Shown here: piece by piece, positions 8,432-16,284 of the stretch | Layout: each line of letters opens with the position of its first letter | Numbering within the stretch: position 1 is the first letter of the stretch | Assembly (NCBI RefSeq): GCF_016907545.1 | Contig: NZ_JAFBCD010000001.1 | Span: 372,001-436,000 of the forward strand | Source of the DNA: Paenarthrobacter ilicis | GTDB taxonomy: Bacteria; Actinomycetota; Actinomycetes; Actinomycetales; Micrococcaceae | Length of the DNA stretch: 64,000 bases | Direction: 5' to 3' | Translations under genes and position numbers: made by a program | The notes under the pieces: generated by a model | What the model was told of the DNA's origin: nothing | Databases searched by the model: none | What the model saw: only the letters and a program-made list of their open reading frames with translations

Positions 8432-9874
8432 TTACTTGACGCCGAGCAACTCTTCCACGGTGCCGATGCCGAAGAACAAAAGGAAGGCGGCAGCAACAAC
8501 CCACATGAGCGGGTGGACTTCGCGGGCGCGGCCCTGGAAGGTGCGGATCAGGACGAAGGAGATGAAGCCGGCGCCCAGGCCATTGGCAATCGAGTAGGTG
8601 AACGGCATGAGGGCGATGGTCAGGAAGGCCGGGATACCCACGCCCCAGTCCTGCCAGTCAATCCTGCCCACCTGGGACACCATCATGAAGCCCACCACCA
8701 CCAAGGCCGGAGCCACGGCTTCGAACGGGACCAGGTTGATCAGCGGGGTGAAGAACATTGCCACCAGGAAGAGGGCGCCGGTGACGATTGAGGCCAAGCC
8801 GGTACGGGCGCCCTCACCGATGCCTGCGCCGGACTCCACAAAGATCTGGTTGGAGGAAACCGAGGCGCCGCCGCCCACAATCGCACCCAGGGCGTCAACT
8901 TGCAGGACGCGGTCCACGTTGGGGATGTTTCCGTCCTTGTCCACCGTTCCGGCCTCGTTGGCGAGTCCCACCATGGTGCCCATGGCGTCGAAGAAGATGC
9001 TGAGCAGGATCACGAAAGCCAGCAGCGCCGCGGCAATGAAACCAAGGTGCTGGAACGCGCCGAACGGGTTCGCCTTGCCGATGAGGGACAGGTCAGGAGC
9101 GCCCCATTCAGACAGCGTCGGTGCCACCAGGGACCAGCCGCGGGGGTTCACGTTCTTGCCGTCAAAGCTGGGGCCAATGTGCAGGGTGAATTCGAGGATG
9201 GCTGCCAGTGCCGTGGAAACGACGATGCCGATCAGGATGGCGCCGCGGACCTTGCGGACCACCAGCGCGATGGTGAGGATGAGGCCCACGGCGAACACCA
9301 GGGTGGGCCAGCCCAGCAGCTTTCCGTCAACACCCAGCCCCAGGGGAACAGTTGTTCCCGCGGCGTCCGGAATGCGGCGCACAAAACCTGCATTCACCAG
9401 GCCGATCAGCGCAATGAACAGGCCAATGCCCACCACGATCGCCGTCTTGAGCGCCTCCGGCACGGCCTTGAAGACGGCAGTGCGGAAACCGGTCAATACA
9501 AGGATGAGCATGGTGACGCCGGAGAGGACCACCAGGCCCATCATGTCCGGCCAGGTGAGGCCCGGGTGGGAGGCCACGGTGACGGCAACGAAGGCGTTGA
9601 CACCCAGCCCGGTAGCCACGGCGAAGGGGTGCTTGGCCCAGGCGCCCATGAGGATGGTCAGGATGCCGGCCACGAAGGCCGTGGTTGCAGCCACGGCGGT
9701 GAAGCCCAGAGATGCGCCGCTGGAGTCTGCCCCGGAGAGGATCAGCGGGTTCAGGACCACGATGTAGCTCATGGCAAAGAACGTGGCAAAACCGCCGCGG
9801 ATTTCCCGCGAGTAGGTAGATCCGCGTTCGGAGATCTTGAAGTAGCGGTCGACTGCAGAACCTTGTTTCAGCAT
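8432..9874 (-). CDS. NCS2/AzgA-type purine permease
   Basis: A 480-residue inner-membrane carrier with 12-14 hydrophobic segments. The family signature regions are visible: an N-terminal YSREIRGGFATFFAMSYIVVLNPLIL, ATGLGVNAFVAVTV, the central FFDAMGTMVGLANEAG and VSSNQIFVESGAGIGEGARTGLASIVTG. These match the AzgA/PbuG hypoxanthine-guanine-adenine proton symporters. ATG 9874 was chosen because GGAG stands six bases before it; the frame continues 12 codons further without a ribosome site. hutG follows on the same strand, but with its own palindrome, so co-regulation is uncertain. Confidence 0.9.
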   Translation of the reverse strand: MLKQGSAVDRYFKISERGSTYSREIRGGFATFFAMSYIVVLNPLILSGADSSGASLGFTAVAATTAFVAGILTILMGAWAKHPFAVATGLGVNAFVAVTVASHPGLTWPDMMGLVVLSGVTMLILVLTGFRTAVFKAVPEALKTAIVVGIGLFIALIGLVNAGFVRRIPDAAGTTVPLGLGVDGKLLGWPTLVFAVGLILTIALVVRKVRGAILIGIVVSTALAAILEFTLHIGPSFDGKNVNPRGWSLVAPTLSEWGAPDLSLIGKANPFGAFQHLGFIAAALLAFVILLSIFFDAMGTMVGLANEAGTVDKDGNIPNVDRVLQVDALGAIVGGGASVSSNQIFVESGAGIGEGARTGLASIVTGALFLVAMFFTPLINLVPFEAVAPALVVVGFMMVSQVGRIDWQDWGVGIPAFLTIALMPFTYSIANGLGAGFISFVLIRTFQGRAREVHPLMWVVAAAFLLFFGIGTVEELLGVK

Positions 9875-9988
9875 GAAGGTCTCCGGGGATTGGGGGGAGT
9901 GTTCTCTCAAATCCTATGTTGCCGAATACAGGGGGCCCGGACGATTCGCCTAGTCTGTAAGGAAGCCAACACTAGGAGAAACCGTCCC

Positions 9989-10621
9989 ATGCGTACCGTC
10001 CGTCCGCTTCTGGCCGCCGTCGTCGCCGCTCTTGCCTTCGCGTCCGCCCTGCTGTTTTCCGCGGCCCCCGCGTCTGCGCACGACGTCGCCGAATCCTCGG
10101 CTCCGGCGAACGGGACCACAGTGGCCACCGTACCGGCGTCGGTCTCCATCACGTTCAACAACCGTCCGCTGGCCATCGGTTCCGGCGTAACGGTCACCGC
10201 AGGTGGCCAGAACTGGGCCGACGGCTCGGTCGAGATCATCGATAACCAGGCCGTGCAAAAACTGCGTGAAGGCGCTCCGGCCGGCGAATACACCGTGACC
10301 TGGAGGGTTGTCAGCTCTGACTCGCACCCCATCGAAGGCACCTTCACGTTTACGGCCACCACTGGAAGCACGACGGCGACCGGCGGCACCGCTGCAGCCT
10401 CGCCGTGGGCCGGGGCTTCTTCGGACACCGTCCCGACGGCGGGCACCGCCGCTCCCGGGACCGGAACCAGCGCTCCGGCGGCGGATGCGTCCCAGCCCTT
10501 CCCCTGGAGCATCGTTGTCCTGGCGGTAGTGGCTTTGGCCCTGGTGATTTTCCTGGCTGTTACGGCACGCAGGAAACTTGCTGCGTCCAACGCGCCGGAA
10601 GACCGGGATTCCGCGGAATAA
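9989..10621 (+). CDS. CopC-domain secreted, membrane-anchored protein
   Basis: The 210-residue protein has a signal peptide ending in APASAHDV, so the mature chain starts with the His expected as a copper ligand in CopC proteins. A CopC beta-sandwich follows (about residues 30-125; AESSAPANGTTVATVPASV, VSSDSHPIEGTFTF). Then comes a Thr/Ala/Gly/Pro-rich linker and a C-terminal transmembrane helix (WSIVVLAVVALALVIFLAV) with a charged cytoplasmic tail. AGGAG precedes the start. Unlike many actinobacterial copies it is not fused to CopD and no CopD gene is adjacent. Copper binding at the outer face is the likely role. Confidence 0.85.
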   Translation: MRTVRPLLAAVVAALAFASALLFSAAPASAHDVAESSAPANGTTVATVPASVSITFNNRPLAIGSGVTVTAGGQNWADGSVEIIDNQAVQKLREGAPAGEYTVTWRVVSSDSHPIEGTFTFTATTGSTTATGGTAAASPWAGASSDTVPTAGTAAPGTGTSAPAADASQPFPWSIVVLAVVALALVIFLAVTARRKLAASNAPEDRDSAE

Positions 10622-10699
10622 CTAGGTTTTCTACGTAGCTGCGAAAATCTCGAATCGGTTACCGCGACACGCCCAGATAACAGTTCCCGTTACTTAAAT

Positions 10700-10728
10700 G
10701 TGACTTCGGCGTGATCATCGCGTACGGT
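10700..10728 (+). promoter_or_regulatory. Possible promoter of the riboswitch transcript
   Basis: GTGACT (10700-10705) and TACGGT (10723-10728) are separated by 17 bases and resemble sigma-70 type -35 and -10 boxes. They lie about 35 bp before the first paired segment of the riboswitch. The match is modest. Confidence 0.35.
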
Positions 10729-10764
10729 TGTACCTGTGCCTGTTCCATGTAGCAGGCACTTCCG

Positions 10765-10948
10765 GCCTGATTGCCTAGCTCTGCCGCAGTCCGGAATCCG
10801 TTCGCAGACAAACCTAACGGCAGAGACGGGGAACCCAATTTAGGCCGCTTCCAGCGCGCCTTGGGGTGAAGCCACGATGCTTCCGCTGAACAGCGGGGGA
10901 TAGTGGCCGGGTGACTCCCATCCGAATCCGACAGCTAACCTCGCAGGC
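10765..10948 (+). promoter_or_regulatory. Cyclic di-AMP riboswitch (ydaO/yuaA class)
   Basis: The leader of the NlpC/P60 gene contains the conserved ydaO blocks in order: ACGGGGAACCC, TTGGGGTGAA, GGGTGACTCCCATCC, and CCGACAGCTAACCTCGCAGG next to the end. GCCTG at 10765-10769 can pair with CAGGC at 10944-10948 as the closing helix. In actinobacteria this class commonly precedes cell-wall hydrolase genes and lowers their expression when cyclic di-AMP is high. The ribosome site GAGAGG follows the closing helix by a few bases, so control could act on transcription or translation. Confidence 0.9.
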
Positions 10949-10967
10949 ATCGGGAGAGGCTTTTTTC

Positions 10968-11759
10968 ATGTCTTCAAGCATTCTTCGCGGCCGTCGTAAG
11001 GCGGACAGCGTACGTCCTAATCCGTTCATCTCCATCTCCAAGGCTGTTGCCAGCAACGCTTCCGGCGCTGGCCGCCAGGCAGCTGTTATCGCGGCAGCTT
11101 CGGGCCTTGTCCTGACCGGCTCCATTGCTGCCCACGCAGCTGAAGCTCCGGTTCAGCGCGACTCCAGCCCGGCCACCGTGGCAGAGACCGTCTCGGAGGC
11201 ACCCACCAAGGTTGTCACCGCACTCTCCACCGCCACCGTCAACTTCGAGCGTCCCGCCGTTGCTTCCGTAGCAGCTCCGGTCATCGAAAAGCCGGCTCCG
11301 GTTGTTGAAGCTCCTGTTGTTGCCAAGAAGGCAGCCGTCGCCCCCGCCGCCGCAACGGCTCCCGTTGCCAAGGCTGCTGCAGCTGCTCCCGCCGCTGCTG
11401 CTCCGGCTGCTGCACCCGCAGCCGCTGCTCCCGCCGTCGGTGGAGTGAACGCAGCCATGGTTGCTTCCGCTTACGCCCAGATCGGCATCATGCAGGACTG
11501 CACCGCCATGGTGGAAAGGGCGCTGGGTTCCGCTGGTATTCCTGTTGGCGACCTCGCCCCCATGCAGTTCATGAACTACGGCCGGGTTGTCAGCGATCCC
11601 CAGCCTGGTGACATGATCGTCCAGTCCGGCCACGTAGCCATCTACATCGGCAACGGCCAGGCCATCAGCGGTGGCATCAACGGCAACCAGACGGGTATCC
11701 ACCCCATCAGCTGGTTGACTGCAACTGGTCCCGTTACGTACGTACGCGCAGGCGCATAA
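10968..11759 (+). CDS. Secreted NlpC/P60-like cell-wall hydrolase
   Basis: This 263-residue protein has a long N-terminal region ending in a signal peptide (AAVIAAASGLVLTGSIAAHAAE), then an Ala/Pro/Val-rich low-complexity stretch (about residues 60-165). A C-terminal domain (about 170-260) has NlpC/P60 landmarks: QDCTAMVERAL with the candidate nucleophile Cys, DPQPGDMIV, and SGHVAIYIGNGQAISGG with the candidate His. The usual glycine-rich sequence before the Cys is missing, so the active site looks reduced. It would act on peptidoglycan stem peptides outside the cell. GAGAGG is eight bases before ATG 10968. It is controlled by the cyclic di-AMP riboswitch just upstream. Confidence 0.85.
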   Translation: MSSSILRGRRKADSVRPNPFISISKAVASNASGAGRQAAVIAAASGLVLTGSIAAHAAEAPVQRDSSPATVAETVSEAPTKVVTALSTATVNFERPAVASVAAPVIEKPAPVVEAPVVAKKAAVAPAAATAPVAKAAAAAPAAAAPAAAPAAAAPAVGGVNAAMVASAYAQIGIMQDCTAMVERALGSAGIPVGDLAPMQFMNYGRVVSDPQPGDMIVQSGHVAIYIGNGQAISGGINGNQTGIHPISWLTATGPVTYVRAGA

Positions 11760-11776
11760 GCCTCACGCTTCAGTTC

Positions 11777-11826
11777 AAAGGCCGGTGTTCTTCGAGGAAT
11801 GACTTCCTCGGAGAATACCGGCCTTT
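11777..11826. terminator. Intrinsic terminator after the NlpC/P60 gene
   Basis: AAAGGCCGGT and ACCGGCCTTT form the base of a long hairpin that continues through TTCT/AGAA and CGAGGAA/TTCCTCG around a four-base loop. It starts 17 bp after the stop codon. The T-run is short (TTT), but the symmetry also serves the converging gene. Confidence 0.75.
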
Positions 11827-11875
11827 GGCGTTAAATTATGTGCGGAAAAGTGTGATGTAGGGTTGCTGCTCGCCG

Positions 11876-12562
11876 TCAGGCCAGGGCTATGCCGGGTCCG
11901 GCCGGGAGCGCCACCTTGGAGGAGATTGCTTGCCCCACGGCTTTCGCTTGCCGGAGCACCTCTTTGGGCGTGGGTGTGATGAGTTCTCCCACTCCCACCA
12001 GGTGCATCCCCAGTGCACGCATGGCTGCCGCAAAGTTCTGTCCCACGGCAATTCCCAGCTCGGCCAACATGCGGCGCAGTTGGCTCTGGGCGCAGCGCGT
12101 CACCACCACATGGTCTGCCAGCAGGATCCCGTGCGCAGTGTGGACTGCCCATTGGCGGGGTGCTACTTCCAGTGGTCCGGAGGCAAGGCCGTTGCTCAGG
12201 CTGGCTGTGGCGACCTTCCTGGCCAGCCCATGGGCAGTCTGCTGGGCTGCGTCAGCGCCCAGGAAATCAAGGCGGACGGCGCGGGTGGTGCTGCGGACAT
12301 CAAGCTGGTGGCTGGCTGCGTAGTTGCGCAGGTGGCGGAGAATTTCGCTGCGTTCCTGCATGGCGGGATCGGCAACATCGCAGCGTTGGAGCATCCCTGT
12401 GTGGGGGGACGATCCGGAACCCGTCAGACCACCAAAGCCCTCCACCACAATTGATCCGACTCCGTAGCGGCTGAGTTCGCTCGCAACGGCCAAACCGGAG
12501 AGGCCGGCTCCAATGACTACTGTGGTGGTTCGTTCCGCACCGGAATCAGGCGTGACTGACAC
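11876..12562 (-). CDS. Short FAD/NAD-binding flavoprotein
   Basis: The protein starts with a Rossmann dinucleotide-binding fingerprint (VVIGAGLSGLAVASELSRYG, then VVEGFGG) as in amine oxidases and flavin monooxygenases, but is only 228 residues where such enzymes have 400 or more. GTG 12562 was chosen because AAGGAGG lies nine bases before it; 25 more upstream codons are open but lack a site. After the nucleotide-binding part it keeps a second region (WAVHTAHGILLADHVVVTRCA) typical of the returning Rossmann strand, then ends. It may be a reduced flavoprotein or a remnant; substrate unknown. Confidence 0.6.
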   Translation of the reverse strand: MSVTPDSGAERTTTVVIGAGLSGLAVASELSRYGVGSIVVEGFGGLTGSGSSPHTGMLQRCDVADPAMQERSEILRHLRNYAASHQLDVRSTTRAVRLDFLGADAAQQTAHGLARKVATASLSNGLASGPLEVAPRQWAVHTAHGILLADHVVVTRCAQSQLRRMLAELGIAVGQNFAAAMRALGMHLVGVGELITPTPKEVLRQAKAVGQAISSKVALPAGPGIALA

Positions 12563-12977
12563 TGCTTGGTTCCTCCTTGACGTGGGTGCCTGGCGGCATC
12601 GCGTGGGAAAGCGTCCGGATTCCCCAAGCGGCCGCAAGTGAGCAGCCAGGATGTGTGCTGAAACACTGTTCCCGGCTACTCGGTGACTCGAACACTACCG
12701 AACTTTTTCGGCCAAGGATAGCCTTCGCGGCATCGTGTTTTTGATGTTCATTGAGAGCAGATCATGGCGTCCCCGGAACTGAGCCCGGACCGTTATGCAC
12801 ATAGCTTCGACGCGTCTTGATTCGCCCCCTCCCAGCGAGAATAGTGGGCTGTGGAAGGCGGAATCCGCAGGGTTCTTCTTCCCGGCTTATGGGATGTGTC
12901 GAGCCAGGGATTTGGTGGCCCCAAACCTCTGGCAGAATAAGCCGGAACATCAAGCAGCAGGTGGAGAGGCGGGCCCA
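12563..12977. other. Intergenic region between divergent genes
   Basis: These 415 bases separate the flavoprotein gene (minus) from the universal stress gene (plus) and must carry both promoters. The best visible element is TTGGTG followed after about 16 bases by AGAATA, around 12910-12940, reading towards the stress gene. Nothing else was recognised and no open frame with a ribosome site was seen. Confidence 0.35.
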
Positions 12978-14015
12978 ATGGACCAGCACGGTAGACACAG
13001 TGAAGTGCCAAACGATGGCGAGGACCAGGCTGTAGCACCCGGCGGAATCGTTGTGGGCGTGGACGGATCGGAGCATGGGCAGTGTGCCCTGGTGTGGGCG
13101 GCCCGTGAGGCGGAGCGCCGCCAGTTGCCCCTGCACATTGTGACCGCGTATTCGGTTCCTATTTTTGCGGCCTCGGGGCTGGATGGCGGATACGCTACCG
13201 TTGACGATTCCGTCATCCGTGAGGGCGCTGACGCCATCGTCAAGCAGGCCCTGGACAAGGTTTCTTCCTACAACATTGACGTGGATGCCACGGTGGAGAA
13301 TGGCGACGCCGCCGGAGTGCTCCTGGACCTTTCCGCCGAGGCCGCCCTGCTGGTCTTCGGCAGCCGGGGACGCGGCGGCTTCGTAGGGCGCTTGCTGGGT
13401 TCTGTCAGCAGTGCACTCCCGGCGCACGCCAAGTGCCCCACGGTTACGGTTCCCCTCTACTGCGCCAACAGGCTGGGTGAGAGCACCGAGGACAAACACA
13501 TCAAGGCCGAACACGCCAAGACCGGCCCGCGGGCCGTGGAGAACATCGTTGCTGTGGGCGTGGATGGCTCTGAGCAGGCCCGTGTAGCTGTTTTGGAAGC
13601 GGCCGAGCAAGCACAGCGCATGGGCGCCAAGCTGCGCGTCATTTGCGCCGTTCCCCAGTACAGCGGGTCGTTGGCCTGGGTTCCTGCTCCGTTGGACCGG
13701 GATGCACTGTTTGCCGATATCAAGGTCCAACTGGACGCCGGTGCTGCCTGGCTGAAGAGCCACTTCCCGTCGCTTCCCATTGAGACCGAACTGCGGGATG
13801 GTTCACCGGTGGACGTTTTGGTGGACACCAGCCGCGGTGTGGAACTGATTGTGCTGGGCACCCGCGGGCGCGGTGGCTTCGCAGGAATGCTCCTTGGATC
13901 CACCTCGGACGGCGTTCTGCATCACGCGAAGGGGCCCGTGCTGGTGGTTCCGGACAGGGAAGACCCCCGGCTCGCTGACCGTCCAAACTTCGGGCCCATG
14001 CTGGGCGTGGCCTAG
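12978..14015 (+). CDS. Tandem universal stress protein
   Basis: The 345-residue protein consists of two UspA domains. Domain 1 (about residues 22-165) runs from GIVVGVDGSEHG to GSRGRGGFVGRLLGSVS. Domain 2 (about 185-335) runs from IVAVGVDGSEQA to GTRGRGGFAGMLLGSTSDGV. Both keep the G-x2-G-x9-G-S/T nucleotide-binding signature, so an ATP-binding cytoplasmic stress protein is expected. ATG 12978 has GGAGAGG eight bases upstream. It is monocistronic. Such proteins are usually induced in stationary phase or under low oxygen; no specific control element was identified. Confidence 0.92.
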   Translation: MDQHGRHSEVPNDGEDQAVAPGGIVVGVDGSEHGQCALVWAAREAERRQLPLHIVTAYSVPIFAASGLDGGYATVDDSVIREGADAIVKQALDKVSSYNIDVDATVENGDAAGVLLDLSAEAALLVFGSRGRGGFVGRLLGSVSSALPAHAKCPTVTVPLYCANRLGESTEDKHIKAEHAKTGPRAVENIVAVGVDGSEQARVAVLEAAEQAQRMGAKLRVICAVPQYSGSLAWVPAPLDRDALFADIKVQLDAGAAWLKSHFPSLPIETELRDGSPVDVLVDTSRGVELIVLGTRGRGGFAGMLLGSTSDGVLHHAKGPVLVVPDREDPRLADRPNFGPMLGVA

Positions 14016-14056
14016 CTGTAGCAGCAGGGTGGGTTTGAATCTGACGACTGAAGACT

Positions 14057-14632
14057 TTACTGAGTGCCTCGGCTGACGAACTTGTACAAGTCAAAAGGCG
14101 GCGGGATCCATGGTTCCCTTTCGATGGTGACGCCGGGGCCGGGAGTGCCATAGATGTTTCCCAATGCTTCACGAGTAATAATGGCTGTCCACTCGTTTTC
14201 CGCCTCTTTGTTATTAAGGGTGTAGGCCAGATCGCACCCGGAGTTCAGGAGCATGGACTCGAATTCCCTCATCTGACGTTGTCCAAAATTTTCGACGTAG
14301 GCCTCGGGCAGCACCTTGAGGTTGGGTGGGAGGTCAATTCTGAAAAGACCATCGAATGCGCGATCCTTGAATTGCTGACTGTGGAGGGCTAAGTTTTCAG
14401 CCGCACTCCTTGGTCCCACATGAGTGACTTCTGGTAGGGATTGAAGGGCGATCTTGCGCCCGGGAACTGTCACAGCCGATTGCACAGCGCTACGTTCATT
14501 CGGGCCCGTTGTGGAAGCGTGCCACCATGTCACCGCGTCGGGGCCAGCCGGCAGCGGAGGGATCGTCCGTCCAGACTCCTCTTTGTAGGCGACGAACGCA
14601 TCAGCATTTCCGTCATAGTGAAGCAGTTTCAC
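14057..14632 (-). CDS. Orphan hypothetical protein of low GC content
   Basis: The 191-residue soluble protein begins at a GTG preceded by AAGGAA. No family was recognised. It contains no membrane segment or signal peptide. It is rich in Asn, Glu and Trp, with VTWWHAST and EREPWIPPPFDLYKF near the ends. Three sampled 60-base lines inside it have 45, 55 and 47 percent GC, clearly below its neighbours, which suggests recent acquisition. It stands alone between a universal stress gene and a DJ-1 family gene, both ordinary in composition. Confidence 0.6.
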   Translation of the reverse strand: MKLLHYDGNADAFVAYKEESGRTIPPLPAGPDAVTWWHASTTGPNERSAVQSAVTVPGRKIALQSLPEVTHVGPRSAAENLALHSQQFKDRAFDGLFRIDLPPNLKVLPEAYVENFGQRQMREFESMLLNSGCDLAYTLNNKEAENEWTAIITREALGNIYGTPGPGVTIEREPWIPPPFDLYKFVSRGTQ

Positions 14633-14658
14633 GGGTGAAAGAGTTCCTTAGGTCCAAG

Positions 14659-14692
14659 AGCTGACGGCCCCCCACATGGGGAGCCGCCAGCT
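14659..14692 (-). terminator. Hairpin downstream of the DJ-1 family gene
   Basis: AGCTG/CAGCT, CGGC/GCCG and CCCC/GGGG form a GC-rich stem with two mismatches around a short loop, between the DJ-1-like gene and the low-GC gene on the same strand. No T-run follows, so termination is only probable. Confidence 0.45.
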
Positions 14693-14719
14693 CAGTTCGT
14701 TTCCTGGATGGAAAACAGG

Positions 14720-15487
14720 TCAGTTTTCCGCGTCTGCCGCTGCCTGCTTCTGGGCATCCTTCTCGGCACGCAGGGCCTCGGCCTCTTGCTGCTCCTCAGC
14801 CTTTTCCTGATGGATGACCTCTGCGAAGAGTTTCTCCATCTCCTTGGCGACTCCCGCGGCGGAGGCCGGGTTCTGGCCGGTTACCAAGCGCTCGTCCACG
14901 ACGACTTTTTCTTCGAAGACACCGGCGGACACGTGGCGGGCGCCTTGTTCTTCCAGCCGGTCTGCCAAGAAGAACGGGATGACCTTGTCCTTGCCTGCGG
15001 CCACCTCCTCATCGTTGGTAAAGGCGGCGACGTCGCGGCCCTGGACCAATCGGAAGCCATTATCCAATTCCACATTCAGCAGGCCTGCCGGTCCGTGGCA
15101 TACAGCACCCACCAGGCCTCCGGCGTTGTAGACGCTGGCAACCAGGTTCTGCAGCCCTTCGCTGTCCGGGAAGTCCCACATGGTTCCGTGGCCGCCCACC
15201 AGGTAGACGGCGTCGTACTGGCCGGGGTCAACAACGTCCACGCGTGCGGTGTTGTACAGGCCGGCGCGGGTGGTCTCGTCCTCGGTGAACGCCACCTGGA
15301 TGGGGTCATCCGTGTCCACCTCATCGCGGGGTGGCTGGCCGCCCTTGATGGAGGCGAAATCGACGAAATGCCCGGAATCTTTGAAGACCTTCCAGGGATG
15401 TGCTGCCTCGGCCACGTTGTAGCCGGTCTTTTCGCCGGTATCGCCGATCTCGGAAACGCTGGTCAGTACCATGAGGATTTTCTTCAT
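14720..15487 (-). CDS. DJ-1/PfpI family protein (Hsp31-like)
   Basis: A 255-residue cytoplasmic protein with the class I glutamine amidotransferase-like fold. Key regions are DAVYLVGGHGTMWDFP (about 92-107) and the nucleophile elbow GAVCHGPAGLL (Cys near 129). It resembles Hsp31/glyoxalase III type proteins, which act as chaperones, deglycases or methylglyoxal hydratases. An unusual C-terminal tail of about 30 residues is almost entirely Glu, Ala, Gln and Lys and should form a charged helix. AAGGAG is seven bases before ATG 15487. It follows the phosphopantetheinyl transferase gene by 29 bp on the same strand and may be read through from the peptide synthetase operon. Confidence 0.85.
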   Translation of the reverse strand: MKKILMVLTSVSEIGDTGEKTGYNVAEAAHPWKVFKDSGHFVDFASIKGGQPPRDEVDTDDPIQVAFTEDETTRAGLYNTARVDVVDPGQYDAVYLVGGHGTMWDFPDSEGLQNLVASVYNAGGLVGAVCHGPAGLLNVELDNGFRLVQGRDVAAFTNDEEVAAGKDKVIPFFLADRLEEQGARHVSAGVFEEKVVVDERLVTGQNPASAAGVAKEMEKLFAEVIHQEKAEEQQEAEALRAEKDAQKQAAADAEN

Positions 15488-15516
15488 GAATTGCTCCTTT
15501 TCGTCCGTGTTCAACA

Positions 15517-16284
15517 CTACGCCTTGCTGATTTGCAAGCTCATTGAAGCCAGCCGGGCACCGCCGGAAGGCAGTACTTCGGCGGCATTCATCAACCCGGG
15601 CGGGTCGATGGTCCTGGCAGAAACGGCAGCCAGGTGGGTTGGGGTGGCCGGGACGGGATGAACCCTGAGCCCGTGCACCAGGGGTTGATCCGGACACTCC
15701 GCCCGAAGAACCCCGCGCGATTCGCCGTCGGAAACCAGTGCCACGGTGGACGGCTGGACGCTGAGTCCCAGCCCCGCCGCCTTCAGGATGGCCTCCTTGG
15801 CAACCCACTGGCGCATCCTTTCCCGCACATCCTTGGCGGCCGGTGTCCCGGGGGAAAGGACGTAGCCATCAAAGCCGTCAAAGAGTGCCGGAGGAACCAG
15901 TTCCACGTCCGCACCCACCCTGGCAGCGGCCGGTCCCACTGCCGCCATCACCAGGCCGTTGCTGCGGGAAAGGCTGAGCGACATTCCAGGCATCGCCGTC
16001 CTCCCGTGGGCTGAACTGCCGCATCCAGGGCATTGGCGGGTGATGTCCAGATCCGGCGAATCGAGGGCATCCAGGCCCAGCCGGTGTGCTGCGAGCAGGC
16101 GAAGCAGTACATGGGACGCCGCATAGTCGCGGCTGTCCGCAGAGGTGCGGTACCGCCGTCGTGCGTTCTTTTCTGCGGCGGTGAGGAAGCGGTCCATGCC
16201 GCCGGCGCCGGAACAGGCCGCCTCAACGCCGGCGGAGGGCATGATCAAGTATCCGACGCCGGGGGTCCCTGCCTTGCTGTTCAC
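15517..16284 (-). CDS. Sfp-type 4'-phosphopantetheinyl transferase
   Basis: The 255-residue enzyme transfers phosphopantetheine from coenzyme A to the serine of carrier domains. The Sfp signatures are present: GADVELV (magnesium-binding acidic pair, usually G-x-D-x-E) near residue 135 and WVAKEAILKAAGLGL near 170. The GTG start overlaps the stop of the upstream ABC permease gene as GTGA, so translation is coupled; a frame extending upstream to 16713 runs through the permease and was rejected. It closes the operon mbtH-ABC-permease and almost certainly activates the three carrier domains of the synthetase encoded upstream. Confidence 0.9.
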   Translation of the reverse strand: MNSKAGTPGVGYLIMPSAGVEAACSGAGGMDRFLTAAEKNARRRYRTSADSRDYAASHVLLRLLAAHRLGLDALDSPDLDITRQCPGCGSSAHGRTAMPGMSLSLSRSNGLVMAAVGPAAARVGADVELVPPALFDGFDGYVLSPGTPAAKDVRERMRQWVAKEAILKAAGLGLSVQPSTVALVSDGESRGVLRAECPDQPLVHGLRVHPVPATPTHLAAVSARTIDPPGLMNAAEVLPSGGARLASMSLQISKA

